Part shown: in pieces, positions 56,238 through 64,000 of the stretch
Layout of the letters: each line of letters starts with the position of its first letter
How positions within the stretch are numbered: the first letter of the stretch is position 1
Assembly: GCF_001905385.1 (NCBI RefSeq)
Contig: NZ_LIPF01000002.1
Coordinates: 124,001 to 188,000 of the forward strand
Source: Streptomyces sp. CB02414
Lineage (GTDB): Bacteria > Actinomycetota > Actinomycetes > Streptomycetales > Streptomycetaceae
Length of the DNA stretch: 64,000 nucleotides
Direction: 5' to 3'
Translations under genes and position numbers: made by a program
Notes under the pieces: model-generated
What the model saw: only the letters and a program-made list of their open reading frames with translations
Told to the model about the DNA's origin: nothing
Databases searched by the model: none

Positions 56238-57844
56238 ACGACGGCGTGAACGGCGTCGCACTCGCCGTCTTCATCTTCTTCTTCGTGCTCGTCACCGCCA
56301 TGGGCTTCCTGGCCGCCCGCTGGCGCAGGGCCGAGAACGAGCACAGCCTCGACGAGTGGGGCCTCGGCGGCCGCTCCTTCGGCACCTGGGTCACCTGGTT
56401 CCTCCTCGGCGGCGACCTGTACACGGCGTACACCTTCGTGGCCGTCCCGGCGGCGATCTACGCGGCGGGCGCGGCCGGCTTCTTCGCGGTGCCGTACACG
56501 ATCCTCGTCTACCCGCTGATCTTCACCTTCCTGCCCCGCCTGTGGTCGGTCTCCCACAAGCACGGGTACGTGACGACCTCGGACTTCGTGCGCGGCCGGT
56601 TCGGTTCGAAGGGGCTGTCGCTGGCGGTCGCCGTCACCGGCATCCTCGCCACGATGCCGTACATCGCGCTGCAACTGGTCGGCATCCAGGCCGTGCTGGA
56701 CGTGATGGGCGTCGGCGGCGGCGAGGACACCAACTGGTTCATCAAGGACCTGCCGCTGCTGATCGCCTTCGGTGTGCTGGCGGCGTACACCTACTCGTCG
56801 GGGCTGCGGGCGCCCGCGCTGATCGCGTTCGTCAAGGACACGCTGATCTACATCGTGATCGCGGTGGCGATCATCTACATCCCGATCAAGCTCGGCGGCT
56901 TCGACGACATCTTCGCCTCGGCGAACGACAAGTTCACCGAGGCCGGCAAGGGCGGTCTGATACCGGACCACGGCGGCCAGTGGACGTACGCCACCCTGGC
57001 GGTCGGCTCCGCGCTGGCGCTGTTCATGTACCCGCACTCGATCACCGCGACGCTGTCCTCGCGCAGCCGTGAGGTGATCCGCCGCAACACCACCATCCTC
57101 CCCCTGTACTCGCTGATGCTGGGCTTCCTCGCGCTGCTGGGCTTCATGGCGATCGCGGCCGGGGTGAAGGTGGAGAACGGACAGCTGGCCATCCCGCAGC
57201 TGTTCGAGAACATGTTCCCGGACTGGTTCGCGGGCGTGGCCTTCGCGGCGATCGGCATCGGCGCGCTGGTCCCGGCGGCGATCATGTCCATCGCGGCCGC
57301 GAACCTCTTCACCCGCAACATCTACAAGGACTTCATCAAGCCGGACGCCACCCCGGCCCAGGAGACCAAGGTCTCCAAGCTGACGTCCCTGCTGGTGAAG
57401 GTAGGTGCGCTGGTCTTCGTCCTCGGCATGGACAAGACGGTCGCGATCAACTTCCAGCTGCTGGGCGGCATCTGGATCCTGCAGACCTTCCCGGCCCTGG
57501 TGGGCGGTCTGTTCACCCGCTGGTTCCACCGCTGGGCGCTGCTCGGCGGCTGGGCGGTCGGCATGGTCTACGGCACGGTCGCCGCGTACGGCGTCGCCTC
57601 GCCGACGCAGAAGCATTTCGGCGGCTCGTCCGACGAGATCCCCGGCATCGGCGAGATCGGCTACATCGGCCTCACCGCCTTCGTGCTGAACGTTCTGGTC
57701 ACGGTGGTCCTCACCTTCGTCCTGCGGGCGGTCAAGGCACCCGACGGCGTCGACGAGACCAAGCCGGGCGACTACACGGCGGACGCGGGCGACCCGGGCG
57801 TCCAGGTGGAACTGCCGCCGGCCACGGCGGGCTCCTCGCACTGA
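56234..57844 (+). CDS. Sodium/solute symporter (SSS family, MctC-like)
   Basis: A 536-residue symporter with about 13 membrane segments. 'SFGTWVTWFLLGGDLYTAYTFVAVPAAIYAAGAAGFFAVPYTI' and 'YSSGLRAPALIAFVKD' are SSS-family core helices, and 'FIGIGALVPAAIMSIAAANLFTRNIYKDF'-like helices near residue 340 complete the sodium site. It resembles monocarboxylate (acetate, propionate, pyruvate) carriers; sugar transport is less likely. The gene follows DUF3311 directly. A DasR-like site upstream would tie it to amino-sugar metabolism. An 11-bp hairpin follows. Confidence 0.88.
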   Translation: MNDGVNGVALAVFIFFFVLVTAMGFLAARWRRAENEHSLDEWGLGGRSFGTWVTWFLLGGDLYTAYTFVAVPAAIYAAGAAGFFAVPYTILVYPLIFTFLPRLWSVSHKHGYVTTSDFVRGRFGSKGLSLAVAVTGILATMPYIALQLVGIQAVLDVMGVGGGEDTNWFIKDLPLLIAFGVLAAYTYSSGLRAPALIAFVKDTLIYIVIAVAIIYIPIKLGGFDDIFASANDKFTEAGKGGLIPDHGGQWTYATLAVGSALALFMYPHSITATLSSRSREVIRRNTTILPLYSLMLGFLALLGFMAIAAGVKVENGQLAIPQLFENMFPDWFAGVAFAAIGIGALVPAAIMSIAAANLFTRNIYKDFIKPDATPAQETKVSKLTSLLVKVGALVFVLGMDKTVAINFQLLGGIWILQTFPALVGGLFTRWFHRWALLGGWAVGMVYGTVAAYGVASPTQKHFGGSSDEIPGIGEIGYIGLTAFVLNVLVTVVLTFVLRAVKAPDGVDETKPGDYTADAGDPGVQVELPPATAGSSH

Positions 57845-57859
57845 CCCTCGTTCCGATGC

Positions 57860-57885
57860 GGGCCGCCGGAGGAATCCGGCGGCCC
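57860..57885 (+). terminator. Terminator downstream of the symporter
   Basis: A perfect 11-bp stem (GGGCCGCCGGA / TCCGGCGGCCC) with loop GGAA, then GTTGT. It separates the symporter operon from the cobalamin riboswitch. Confidence 0.85.
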
Positions 57886-57979
57886 GTTGTCGTACCCATC
57901 GCGCGCGAGGCATGCGGCGCACCGGGACACAACATCTGGGGGTGCTCGCGCCGGTCGGCACAAGATGTATGCTCATGCT

Positions 57980-58103
57980 CGCTGTCGCCGCAGGGGAATC
58001 CGGTGCGAATCCGGAACTGTCCCGCAACGGTGTACATGCGTGCTTCCGTACGTCTCCGCACGTGCGCGCCCGCATGTCCAGTCCGAGGACCTGCCGACGG
58101 TGC
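57980..58103 (+). promoter_or_regulatory. Cobalamin (B12) riboswitch aptamer
   Basis: Conserved cobalamin aptamer elements are in order: GCAGGGGAATCCGGTGCGAA (57990 onward), AATCCGG, the B12-box-like CCCGCAACGGTG at 58021-58032, and GAGGACCTGCCGAC at 58085-58098. The closing stem pairs GTCG/CGAC and GCAGG/CCTGC. When vitamin B12 is present it should switch off nrdABS, leaving the B12-dependent class II reductase to supply deoxynucleotides. This control is established for S. coelicolor nrdABS. Confidence 0.92.
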
Positions 58104-58116
58104 GCCCGGCCGCCCT

Positions 58117-58142
58117 GGCCCGGGTGCCATGACGTCCGGGCC
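58117..58142 (+). promoter_or_regulatory. Expression-platform hairpin of the riboswitch
   Basis: A 7-bp GC stem (GGCCCGG / CCGGGCC) 14 bp downstream of the aptamer, well before the nrdA ribosome site (GAGGGAG near 58222). It lacks a U-tract, so control could be by RBS sequestration or Rho rather than simple termination. Confidence 0.55.
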
Positions 58143-58236
58143 TCGTGGAGTGGGCCGGTGGACGCGACGCCGTGCGCGCTCGTGAGCTGCCCCCTGCCCT
58201 CCGCCAGGCCCCGTGCCGAGCGAGGGAGTGCTCCAC

Positions 58237-60612
58237 GTGACCATCGCGCCAGCCGATCCGGCTTCAGCGACCCCGGTGACGGCGACCGGGGAACCCGACG
58301 GACCCGGTGCCGCGCTGCTGCGGACCCTGACCGGGCTGACCGCCGACCTCCCCGACGCCGACCCCGGCCGGGTCGCCGCCGCCGCGCTGCGCGGCCGGTC
58401 CGCCCGTGCGGACGAGGCCGAGCTGCGCGAACTCGCCACCGAGGCCGCGGCCGGGCTCATCTCCGAAGACCCGGTCTACTCGCGGCTCGCCGCCCGCCTG
58501 CTGGCCATCGGCATCCGCGCCGAGGCCGCCTCGCAGGGCGTCACCTCCTTCAGCGGCTCGGTCGCCACCGGCCATCGCGAGGGCCTGATCGCCGACCGCA
58601 CCGCCGCGTTCGTACGGCTGCACGCGCAGCGCCTGGACGCGCTGGTCGACCCGGCCGCCGACGACCGCTTCGGCTACTTCGGTCTGCGCACCGTGTACAG
58701 CCGCTACCTGCTCCGGCACCCGATCACCCGCAAGGTCGTCGAGACCCCCCAGCACTTCATGCTGCGCGTCGCCGCCGGACTCGCCGAGGACGACACCGCG
58801 CGGTCCGTGGACGAGGTGGCCGACCTGTACGGCCTGATGAGCCGACTCGACTACCTGCCCTCCTCCCCGACCCTCTTCAACTCCGGCACCCGGCACGCCC
58901 AGATGTCGTCCTGCTACCTCCTGGACTCCCCCAAGGACGAGCTGGACTCCATCTACGACCGCTACCACCAGGTCGCCAACCTCTCCAAGCACGCCGGCGG
59001 CATCGGCATCGCCTACTCCCGCGTCCGTTCCCGCGGCTCCCTGATCCGCGGCACCAACGGCCACTCCAACGGCATCGTCCCGTTCCTGAAGACGCTGGAC
59101 GCCTCGGTCGCCGCCGTGAACCAGGGCGGCCGGCGCAAGGGCGCGGCGGCGGTCTACCTGGAGACCTGGCACGCGGATGTCGAGGAGTTCCTGGAGCTGC
59201 GGGACAACACCGGCGAGGACGCCCGCCGCACGCACAACCTGAACCTCGCGCACTGGGTGCCGGACGAGTTCATGCGCCGGGTGGACGCCGACGGGCCGTG
59301 GTCGCTGTTCTCCCCGGCCGACGTGCCCGAGCTGGTCGACCTGTGGGGCGCGGAGTTCGACGCCGCGTACCGCAGGGCGGAGGCGGAAGGTCTGGCCCGC
59401 AGGACCCTGCCCGCCCGCGAGCTGTACGGCCGCATGATGCGCACCCTCGCGCAGACCGGCAACGGCTGGATGACCTTCAAGGACACCGCCAACCGCACCG
59501 CCAACCAGACCGCCGAACCCGGCCACGTCGTCCACTCCTCCAACCTCTGCACGGAGATCCTGGAGGTCACGGACGACGGCGAGACGGCGGTCTGCAACCT
59601 GGGCTCGGTCAACCTCGGCGCGTTCGTGGACCGCGCGGCCGGCGACATCGACTGGGAGCGGCTGGACGCGACCGTCCGCACCGCGGTCACCTTCCTGGAC
59701 CGGGTCGTCGACATCAACTTCTACCCGACGGAGCAGGCGGGCCGCTCCAACGCCCGCTGGCGTCCGGTCGGCCTCGGCGCGATGGGTCTCCAGGACGTCT
59801 TCTTCCAGCTCCGGCTGCCCTTCGACTCCCCCGAGGCCAAGGCGCTCTCCACCCGCATCGCCGAGCGGATCATGCTCGCCGCGTACGAGACCTCCGCCGG
59901 CCTCGCCGAGCGGAACGGCCCGCTGCCGGCCTGGGAGAAGACCCGCACCGCCCGGGGCGTGCTGCACCCCGACCACTACGGCGTCGAGCACACCTGGCCC
60001 GAACGCTGGGCGGCGCTGCGCGAGCGCATGGCCGCCACCGGGCTGCGCAACTCCCTGCTCCTGGCGATCGCCCCGACCGCGACCATCGCCTCCATCGTCG
60101 GCGCCTACGAGTGCATCGAGCCGCAGGTGTCCAACCTGTTCAAGCGCGAGACGCTGTCCGGCGAGTTCCTCCAGGTCAACTCCTACCTGGTGGACGACCT
60201 CAAGCGGCTCGGCGTGTGGGACGCCCGCACCCGCGAGGCGCTGCGCGAGGCCAACGGCTCGGTGCAGGGCTTCACCTGGATCCCCGAGGACGTCCGCGCG
60301 CTGTACCGCACCGCCTGGGAGATCCCGCAGCGCGGCCTGATCGACATGGCCGCCGCCCGCACCCCGTACCTCGACCAGGCCCAGTCGCTGAACCTGTTCC
60401 TGGAGACGCCGACCATCGGGAAGCTCTCCTCGATGTACGCGTACGCCTGGAAGCAGGGCCTGAAGACCACGTACTACCTGCGCTCGCGCCCGGCGACCCG
60501 CATCGCCCGCGCCGCCGCCCGAGCCACCACCGTCCCCGTGCAGGCCACCCCCGACCCCGAAGCGGTCGCCTGCTCCCTGGAAAACCCCGAGTCCTGCGAG
60601 GCCTGCCAGTAA
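58237..60612 (+). CDS. nrdA: Class Ia ribonucleotide reductase large subunit
   Basis: A 791-residue catalytic subunit that reduces ribonucleoside diphosphates. 'TPQHFMLRVA' lies near residue 170 and 'SSPTLFNSGTRHAQMSSCYLL' holds an active-site Cys. 'NLCTEI' carries a third conserved Cys, 'PTATIASIVGAYECIEP' is present, and the redox-active Cys pair is in CEACQ at the very C-terminus. I see no N-terminal ATP-cone; the first 45 residues are variable. GTG 58237 follows GAGGGAG by 8 bp. Its stop overlaps nrdB (TAATG). Confidence 0.95.
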   Translation: MTIAPADPASATPVTATGEPDGPGAALLRTLTGLTADLPDADPGRVAAAALRGRSARADEAELRELATEAAAGLISEDPVYSRLAARLLAIGIRAEAASQGVTSFSGSVATGHREGLIADRTAAFVRLHAQRLDALVDPAADDRFGYFGLRTVYSRYLLRHPITRKVVETPQHFMLRVAAGLAEDDTARSVDEVADLYGLMSRLDYLPSSPTLFNSGTRHAQMSSCYLLDSPKDELDSIYDRYHQVANLSKHAGGIGIAYSRVRSRGSLIRGTNGHSNGIVPFLKTLDASVAAVNQGGRRKGAAAVYLETWHADVEEFLELRDNTGEDARRTHNLNLAHWVPDEFMRRVDADGPWSLFSPADVPELVDLWGAEFDAAYRRAEAEGLARRTLPARELYGRMMRTLAQTGNGWMTFKDTANRTANQTAEPGHVVHSSNLCTEILEVTDDGETAVCNLGSVNLGAFVDRAAGDIDWERLDATVRTAVTFLDRVVDINFYPTEQAGRSNARWRPVGLGAMGLQDVFFQLRLPFDSPEAKALSTRIAERIMLAAYETSAGLAERNGPLPAWEKTRTARGVLHPDHYGVEHTWPERWAALRERMAATGLRNSLLLAIAPTATIASIVGAYECIEPQVSNLFKRETLSGEFLQVNSYLVDDLKRLGVWDARTREALREANGSVQGFTWIPEDVRALYRTAWEIPQRGLIDMAAARTPYLDQAQSLNLFLETPTIGKLSSMYAYAWKQGLKTTYYLRSRPATRIARAAARATTVPVQATPDPEAVACSLENPESCEACQ

Positions 60613-61631
60613 TGACCACCGAGACCACCACCAAGAACCTGCTCGACCCGGGCTTCGAGCTGACCCTGCGCCCCATGCGCTACCCGGACTTCTACGAGCG
60701 CTACCGGGACGCCATCAAGAACACCTGGCACGTCGAGGAGGTCGACCTCCACTCGGACGTCGCCGACCTCGCCAAGCTCAGCCCCGAGGAGCAGCACCTG
60801 ATCGGCCGGCTGGTGGCCTTCTTCGCCACCGGCGACTCGATCGTGGCGAACAACCTGGTGCTGACGCTCTACAAGCACATCAACTCCCCCGAGGCGCGGC
60901 TGTACCTGTCCCGGCAGCTGTTCGAGGAGGCCGTGCACGTCCAGTTCTACCTGACGCTGCTGGACACCTACCTGCCCGACCCGGACGACCGGGCCGCCGC
61001 CTTCGCGGCCGTGGAGAACATCCCCTCGATCCGCGAGAAGGCCGGGTTCTGCTTCAAGTGGATGGACTCGGTCGAATCGCTCGACCGTCTTCAGACGCGG
61101 GCCGACCGCCGCCGCTTCCTGCTCAACCTCGTCTGCTTCGCCGCCTGCATCGAGGGCCTGTTCTTCTACGGCGCCTTCGCCTACGTCTACTGGTTCCGCA
61201 GCCGGGGCCTGCTGCACGGCCTGGCCACCGGCACCAACTGGGTGTTCCGGGACGAGACGATGCACATGTCCTTCGCCTTCGACGTGGTCGACACCGTCCG
61301 CAAGGAGGAGCCGGAGCTCTTCGACGACCGGCTCCAGCAGGAGGTCACCGACATGCTGCGGGAGGCCGTCGAGGCCGAGCTGCAGTTCGCGCGCGACCTG
61401 TGCGGTGACGGCCTCCCGGGGATGAACACCGACTCGATGCGGCAGTACCTGGAGTGCGTGGCCGATCAGCGTCTGGAGCGGCTCGGCTTCGCCCCGGTGT
61501 ACGGCTCCGAGAACCCCTTCTCCTTCATGGAGCTGCAGGGCGTTCAGGAGCTGACCAACTTCTTCGAGCGGCGTCCCTCGGCGTACCAGGTGGCGGTGGA
61601 GGGCACCGTCGACCTGGACGAGGACTTCTGA
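60612..61631 (+). CDS. nrdB: Class Ia ribonucleotide reductase small subunit
   Basis: A 339-residue R2 protein. The di-iron ligands are all visible: Asp in 'ATGDSIV', Glu and His in 'FEEAVHVQFY' with the radical Tyr 4 residues on, Glu in 'ACIEGLFF', and Glu and His in 'FRDETMHM'. It generates the tyrosyl radical used by NrdA. Its last 88 bp overlap a possible small gene on the other strand. Co-transcribed from the cobalamin-riboswitch promoter. Confidence 0.96.
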   Translation: MTTETTTKNLLDPGFELTLRPMRYPDFYERYRDAIKNTWHVEEVDLHSDVADLAKLSPEEQHLIGRLVAFFATGDSIVANNLVLTLYKHINSPEARLYLSRQLFEEAVHVQFYLTLLDTYLPDPDDRAAAFAAVENIPSIREKAGFCFKWMDSVESLDRLQTRADRRRFLLNLVCFAACIEGLFFYGAFAYVYWFRSRGLLHGLATGTNWVFRDETMHMSFAFDVVDTVRKEEPELFDDRLQQEVTDMLREAVEAELQFARDLCGDGLPGMNTDSMRQYLECVADQRLERLGFAPVYGSENPFSFMELQGVQELTNFFERRPSAYQVAVEGTVDLDEDF

Positions 61632-61789
61632 GTCTCCTTCCCCGTCCCCTCACCCTCCTGGGCCTCCCTGAGCTGACGGTCGATGCGCCTGTCGCGCACG
61701 ATGCCGATCACCGAGGGGAGGACCATGAGGACCAGGAGTCCGAAGGTCACGAGCATTCCGATCAGGGCTTCGATCTGGTTGCCGGTCAT
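61544..61789 (-). CDS. Possible small membrane protein antisense within nrdABS
   Basis: An 81-residue reading frame with a clear membrane helix (residues 6-28) and a positively charged flank 'RDRRIDRQLREAQEG', followed by a Ser/Thr tail. Its C-terminal third overlaps the 3' end of nrdB on the opposite strand. No strong ribosome site precedes ATG 61789. Hydrophobicity pattern and codon bias in the first 40 residues argue that it is real; the antisense overlap argues caution. Confidence 0.45.
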   Translation of the reverse strand: MTGNQIEALIGMLVTFGLLVLMVLPSVIGIVRDRRIDRQLREAQEGEGTGKETQKSSSRSTVPSTATWYAEGRRSKKLVSS

Positions 61790-61881
61790 GACACCACTGT
61801 CGCGCCGGATACTCCTTACCGGGAGTGGCAGGACTGCCGTAGGGCCTCGATTTCCTGCCACTTCCGAGGCACACTGGCGGC

Positions 61882-62856
61882 ATGCTGCAGAACGTGGCCG
61901 CCGTGCTGCTGGACGGCGTGCATCCCTTCGAACTCGGCGTCGTCTGCGAGGTCTTCGGCATCGACCGGAGCGACGAGGGCCTGCCCGGGTACGACTTCGC
62001 GGTGGTGTCGGCGGAGGGCCCGGCACTGAGCACGCACGTCGGCGGGCTCACCGTCTCCACGCCCTACGGCCTCGACCGGCTGGAGGAGGCCGACCTGATC
62101 GCCGTACCGGCGGGCAGCGACTACGCCCGCCGGGAGTACCCGCCCGAGCTGCTGGCCGCCCTGCGGCGGGCGGTGGACCGGGGCGCGCGGGTGCTGAGCG
62201 TGTGCTCGGGCGTGTTCGTGCTGGGCGCCGCCGGGCTGCTGGACGGGCGGCGGTGCGCGGTGCACTGGCACCACGCCGAGGAGCTGGCCCGGCAGTACCC
62301 GACGGTAGCCGTCTCGCCCGACGTGCTCTACGTGGACGAGGACCCGGTGATCACCAGTGCGGGCACCGCCGCCGGCATCGACGCCTGTCTGCACATCGTG
62401 CGCAAGGAGCAGGGGCCGGAGGTCGCCAACCGGATCGCCCGGCGGATGGTCGTACCCCCGCACCGGGACGGCGGCCAGGCGCAGTACATCGAGCGGCCGC
62501 TGCCGCGCTCCTCCTGCGACACCGTCGGCGAGGTGCTGGCCTGGATGGAGCAGCACCTCGACGAGGAGGTCACCGTCGACCAGCTCGCGGCCCGGGCGCA
62601 CATGTCCCCGCGCACCTTCGCCCGCCGCTTCCAGCAGGAGACGGGTACGACTCCCTACCGCTGGATACTGCGCCAGCGCGTGCTGCTGGCCCAGCGGCTG
62701 CTGGAGGCGACGGACGAGACGATGGACACGATCGCCTGGCGCACCGGCTTCGGTACGGCGGCGGCCCTCAGGCACCAGTTCGTCAGGGCCCTGGGGACCA
62801 CGCCGCACGCCTACCGGCGCACCTTCCGGGGTCCGGAGGCGGTCACGGTCGCCTGA
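61882..62856 (+). CDS. nrdS: NrdS, GlxA-family AraC-type regulator
   Basis: A 324-residue regulator. The N-terminal DJ-1/PfpI-like domain (residues 1-170) has the nucleophile elbow 'VLSVCSGVFVLGAAGL'. The C-terminal AraC domain has 'MSPRTFARRFQQETGTTPYRWILRQR' and 'IAWRTGFGTAAALRHQFVRALGTTPHAYRRTF'. It is the third gene of the nrdABS operon of Streptomyces; its target is not established. A gap of 250 bp separates it from nrdB. It ends 3 bp before the convergent P450. Confidence 0.88.
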   Translation: MLQNVAAVLLDGVHPFELGVVCEVFGIDRSDEGLPGYDFAVVSAEGPALSTHVGGLTVSTPYGLDRLEEADLIAVPAGSDYARREYPPELLAALRRAVDRGARVLSVCSGVFVLGAAGLLDGRRCAVHWHHAEELARQYPTVAVSPDVLYVDEDPVITSAGTAAGIDACLHIVRKEQGPEVANRIARRMVVPPHRDGGQAQYIERPLPRSSCDTVGEVLAWMEQHLDEEVTVDQLAARAHMSPRTFARRFQQETGTTPYRWILRQRVLLAQRLLEATDETMDTIAWRTGFGTAAALRHQFVRALGTTPHAYRRTFRGPEAVTVA

Positions 62857-62859
62857 GCC

Positions 62860-64000
62860 TCACCGCACCACGGGCCTGACCAGCAGGTCGTGCGGCCGGA
62901 GCGTGATGCCGACGCGGACCGCGTCGTTCGAGCCGGTCACCTGCTCGAAGCGGTACTTGGTGGCGAGTGCCGCCGTGATCAGGGTCAGCTGCGCCATGGA
63001 GAAGTGGTCGCTGGGGCACTTCCGCTTGCCCGCGCTGAACGGCTTCATGGCGTATTTCGGCACGTTTCCGGCGCGTTCCGGCAGCCACCGGTCCGGGTCG
63101 AACTCCAGGTTGTCGGCGTACGACTTCGGATCGCGCTGGATTGCGTACGGACTGTAGATGATGTCCGACCCGGCCGGAATGCGATAGCCACCGAGTTCCG
63201 TCTCGACGACCGCGCGGCGCGTCAATACCCATACGGCGGGCCGCAAACGCATGGCCTCGATGATGACATTGCCGGTGTGGGTGAGCTTGCGGACGTCCTC
63301 GAATGCCACGGGACGCCCGCCGGTGACCGCTTCGACTTCGTCGCGTATGCGGTCGGCATGTTCCGGGTGGTCGGCAAGTGCCTGCAGCAACCACATGATC
63401 GTGGAGGCGATGGTTTCACTGCCGGGGGTGAGTATCGCGACCACTTGGTCGTGGATCTCCTGTTCCCCGATCGGGTCCCCATTGTCGTCCTTCGCCTCCA
63501 GCAATGCCGTCAGCAAATCGTCCGGCTTTTGACCGGATGCGCGGCGCTCGGCGATGATCTCGTCGACCAGGCGGTGCAGATCGGCCAACGCGTCGTTGAA
63601 GGCCCGGTTGGCCGGAAGCGGCAGCCGGTACAGCGGCCCCAGCGGGACCACCATCCGCCGGTACATGCCGCGGAAGACGGTGGCGAGTGCGGTGCACAGC
63701 CGCTCGGCCCGCTCGTCCATGTACTGGCCGCGCAGCAGGCAGCGGGCGGCGACCCGCACGGCGACGCGGAACGACTCCGAGGTGGCGTCGACGGTCCGTC
63801 CCGGCCGCCAGCGCTCGGTGAGCGCGTGCGCCTCCTCCTCCATGATCGGCCCGTAGGCGGGGATGGCGTCGAGCCGGAACGCCGGCTGGATGGTGCGCCG
63901 CTGGCGCCGGTGGAGCGGGCCGTTGGCGGTGGCCACGCCCTCCTTGCCGAGCAGGCCCTCCAGCGACTCCCACAGGGGGCCGGCTATGTGGTAGTCCGGG
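62860..64000 (-). CDS. cyp170A1: Cytochrome P450 of the CYP170 (albaflavenone synthase) type, N-terminus beyond window
   Basis: At least 380 residues; the frame is open at the window edge. The I-helix is '[13 protein letters not shown]', ExxR is 'IEAMRLRP', the PERF-like segment is '[12 protein letters not shown]' and the heme Cys lies in '[13 protein letters not shown]', where Pro replaces the usual Gly. '[11 protein letters not shown]' is the Asp-rich terpene-synthase-like motif reported for CYP170A1, which both oxidises epi-isozizaene to albaflavenone and makes farnesene. The epi-isozizaene synthase gene is expected immediately to the right. Confidence 0.88.
   Translation of the reverse strand, partial: PDYHIAGPLWESLEGLLGKEGVATANGPLHRRQRRTIQPAFRLDAIPAYGPIMEEEAHALTERWRPGRTVDATSESFRVAVRVAARCLLRGQYMDERAERLCTALATVFRGMYRRMVVPLGPLYRLPLPANRAFNDALADLHRLVDEIIAERRASGQKPDDLLTALLEAKDDNGDPIGEQEIHDQVVAILTPGSETIASTIMWLLQALADHPEHADRIRDEVEAVTGGRPVAFEDVRKLTHTGNVIIEAMRLRPAVWVLTRRAVVETELGGYRIPAGSDIIYSPYAIQRDPKSYADNLEFDPDRWLPERAGNVPKYAMKPFSAGKRKCPSDHFSMAQLTLITAALATKYRFEQVTGSNDAVRVGITLRPHDLLVRPVVR

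Noticed and set aside
57912-60611. An upstream extension of the nrdB frame by some 900 codons
   Set aside because: It runs through the riboswitch and nrdA in another frame as Arg/Pro/Gly-rich sequence. Only the part from 60612 encodes NrdB.

Overview
This window is chromosomal DNA from a Streptomyces. The base composition is very GC-rich, GTG starts are frequent, genes overlap by 4-bp ATGA/GTGA junctions, and the content is actinomycete-specific: a conservon, a fused 2-oxoglutarate decarboxylase (Kgd), Ni-SOD, a SigF-type sigma factor with its anti-sigma, WblE, and the DasR/DasABC chitin-sugar regulon. The gene order matches, from memory, the Streptomyces coelicolor chromosome near sodN, sigH, wblE, das, nrdABS and cyp170A1, read in reverse. 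The species cannot be settled from sequence alone. I see no tRNA, rRNA, CRISPR array or complete IS element. The region looks like core chromosome rather than an island.

Layout. Positions 1-6.1 kb hold the end of an NlpC/P60 gene and a leftward conservon (cvnABCD) with a styrene-monooxygenase-like flavoprotein as its last gene. Positions 6.5-11.4 kb hold a PP2C-like protein, a MarR regulator, a secreted GH25 muramidase and Lon protease, the last with a HAIR operator at its promoter. Positions 11.5-18.7 kb hold a spermidine-synthase-like protein, a two-component system, Kgd and a small conserved protein. Positions 19.6-22.5 kb hold a DUF4097-PadR operon and an HTH/Clp-N pair with a striking palindromic promoter. 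Positions 22.5-29.1 kb hold an oxidoreductase, malic enzyme, a polar amino-acid ABC importer and a methyltransferase. Positions 29.2-30.8 kb hold a CGNR regulator, sodX and sodN, whose 3' UTR probably yields a small RNA. Positions 30.8-34.4 kb hold a two-gene ABC system, a DHFR-like enzyme, a GNAT acetyltransferase and a MITE-like element.

Positions 34.6-37.2 kb encode the most unusual system: a family 2B encapsulin shell protein with an internal cyclic-nucleotide-binding domain, followed by a polyprenyl diphosphate synthase with a disordered N-terminal extension. Together they look like a terpene-precursor nanocompartment. Positions 37.5-44.9 kb hold a PGRP-type amidase, a PLP enzyme, a Na+/H+ antiporter with a divergent UBP zinc-finger protein, anti-sigma/SigH, a lipid kinase and WblE. 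Positions 45-48.4 kb hold a PdtaS-like kinase and a TetR/SDR pair with twin operators.

Positions 48.5-57.8 kb form the GlcNAc/chitobiose locus: nagB, a GH3 enzyme, dasCBA, dasR and a symporter pair. Six DasR-responsive-element-like sites can be read here, including two in unexpected places. Positions 57.9-62.9 kb are nrdABS, the class Ia ribonucleotide reductase operon, under a cobalamin riboswitch. The window ends inside a CYP170-type P450, whose epi-isozizaene synthase partner should lie just outside.
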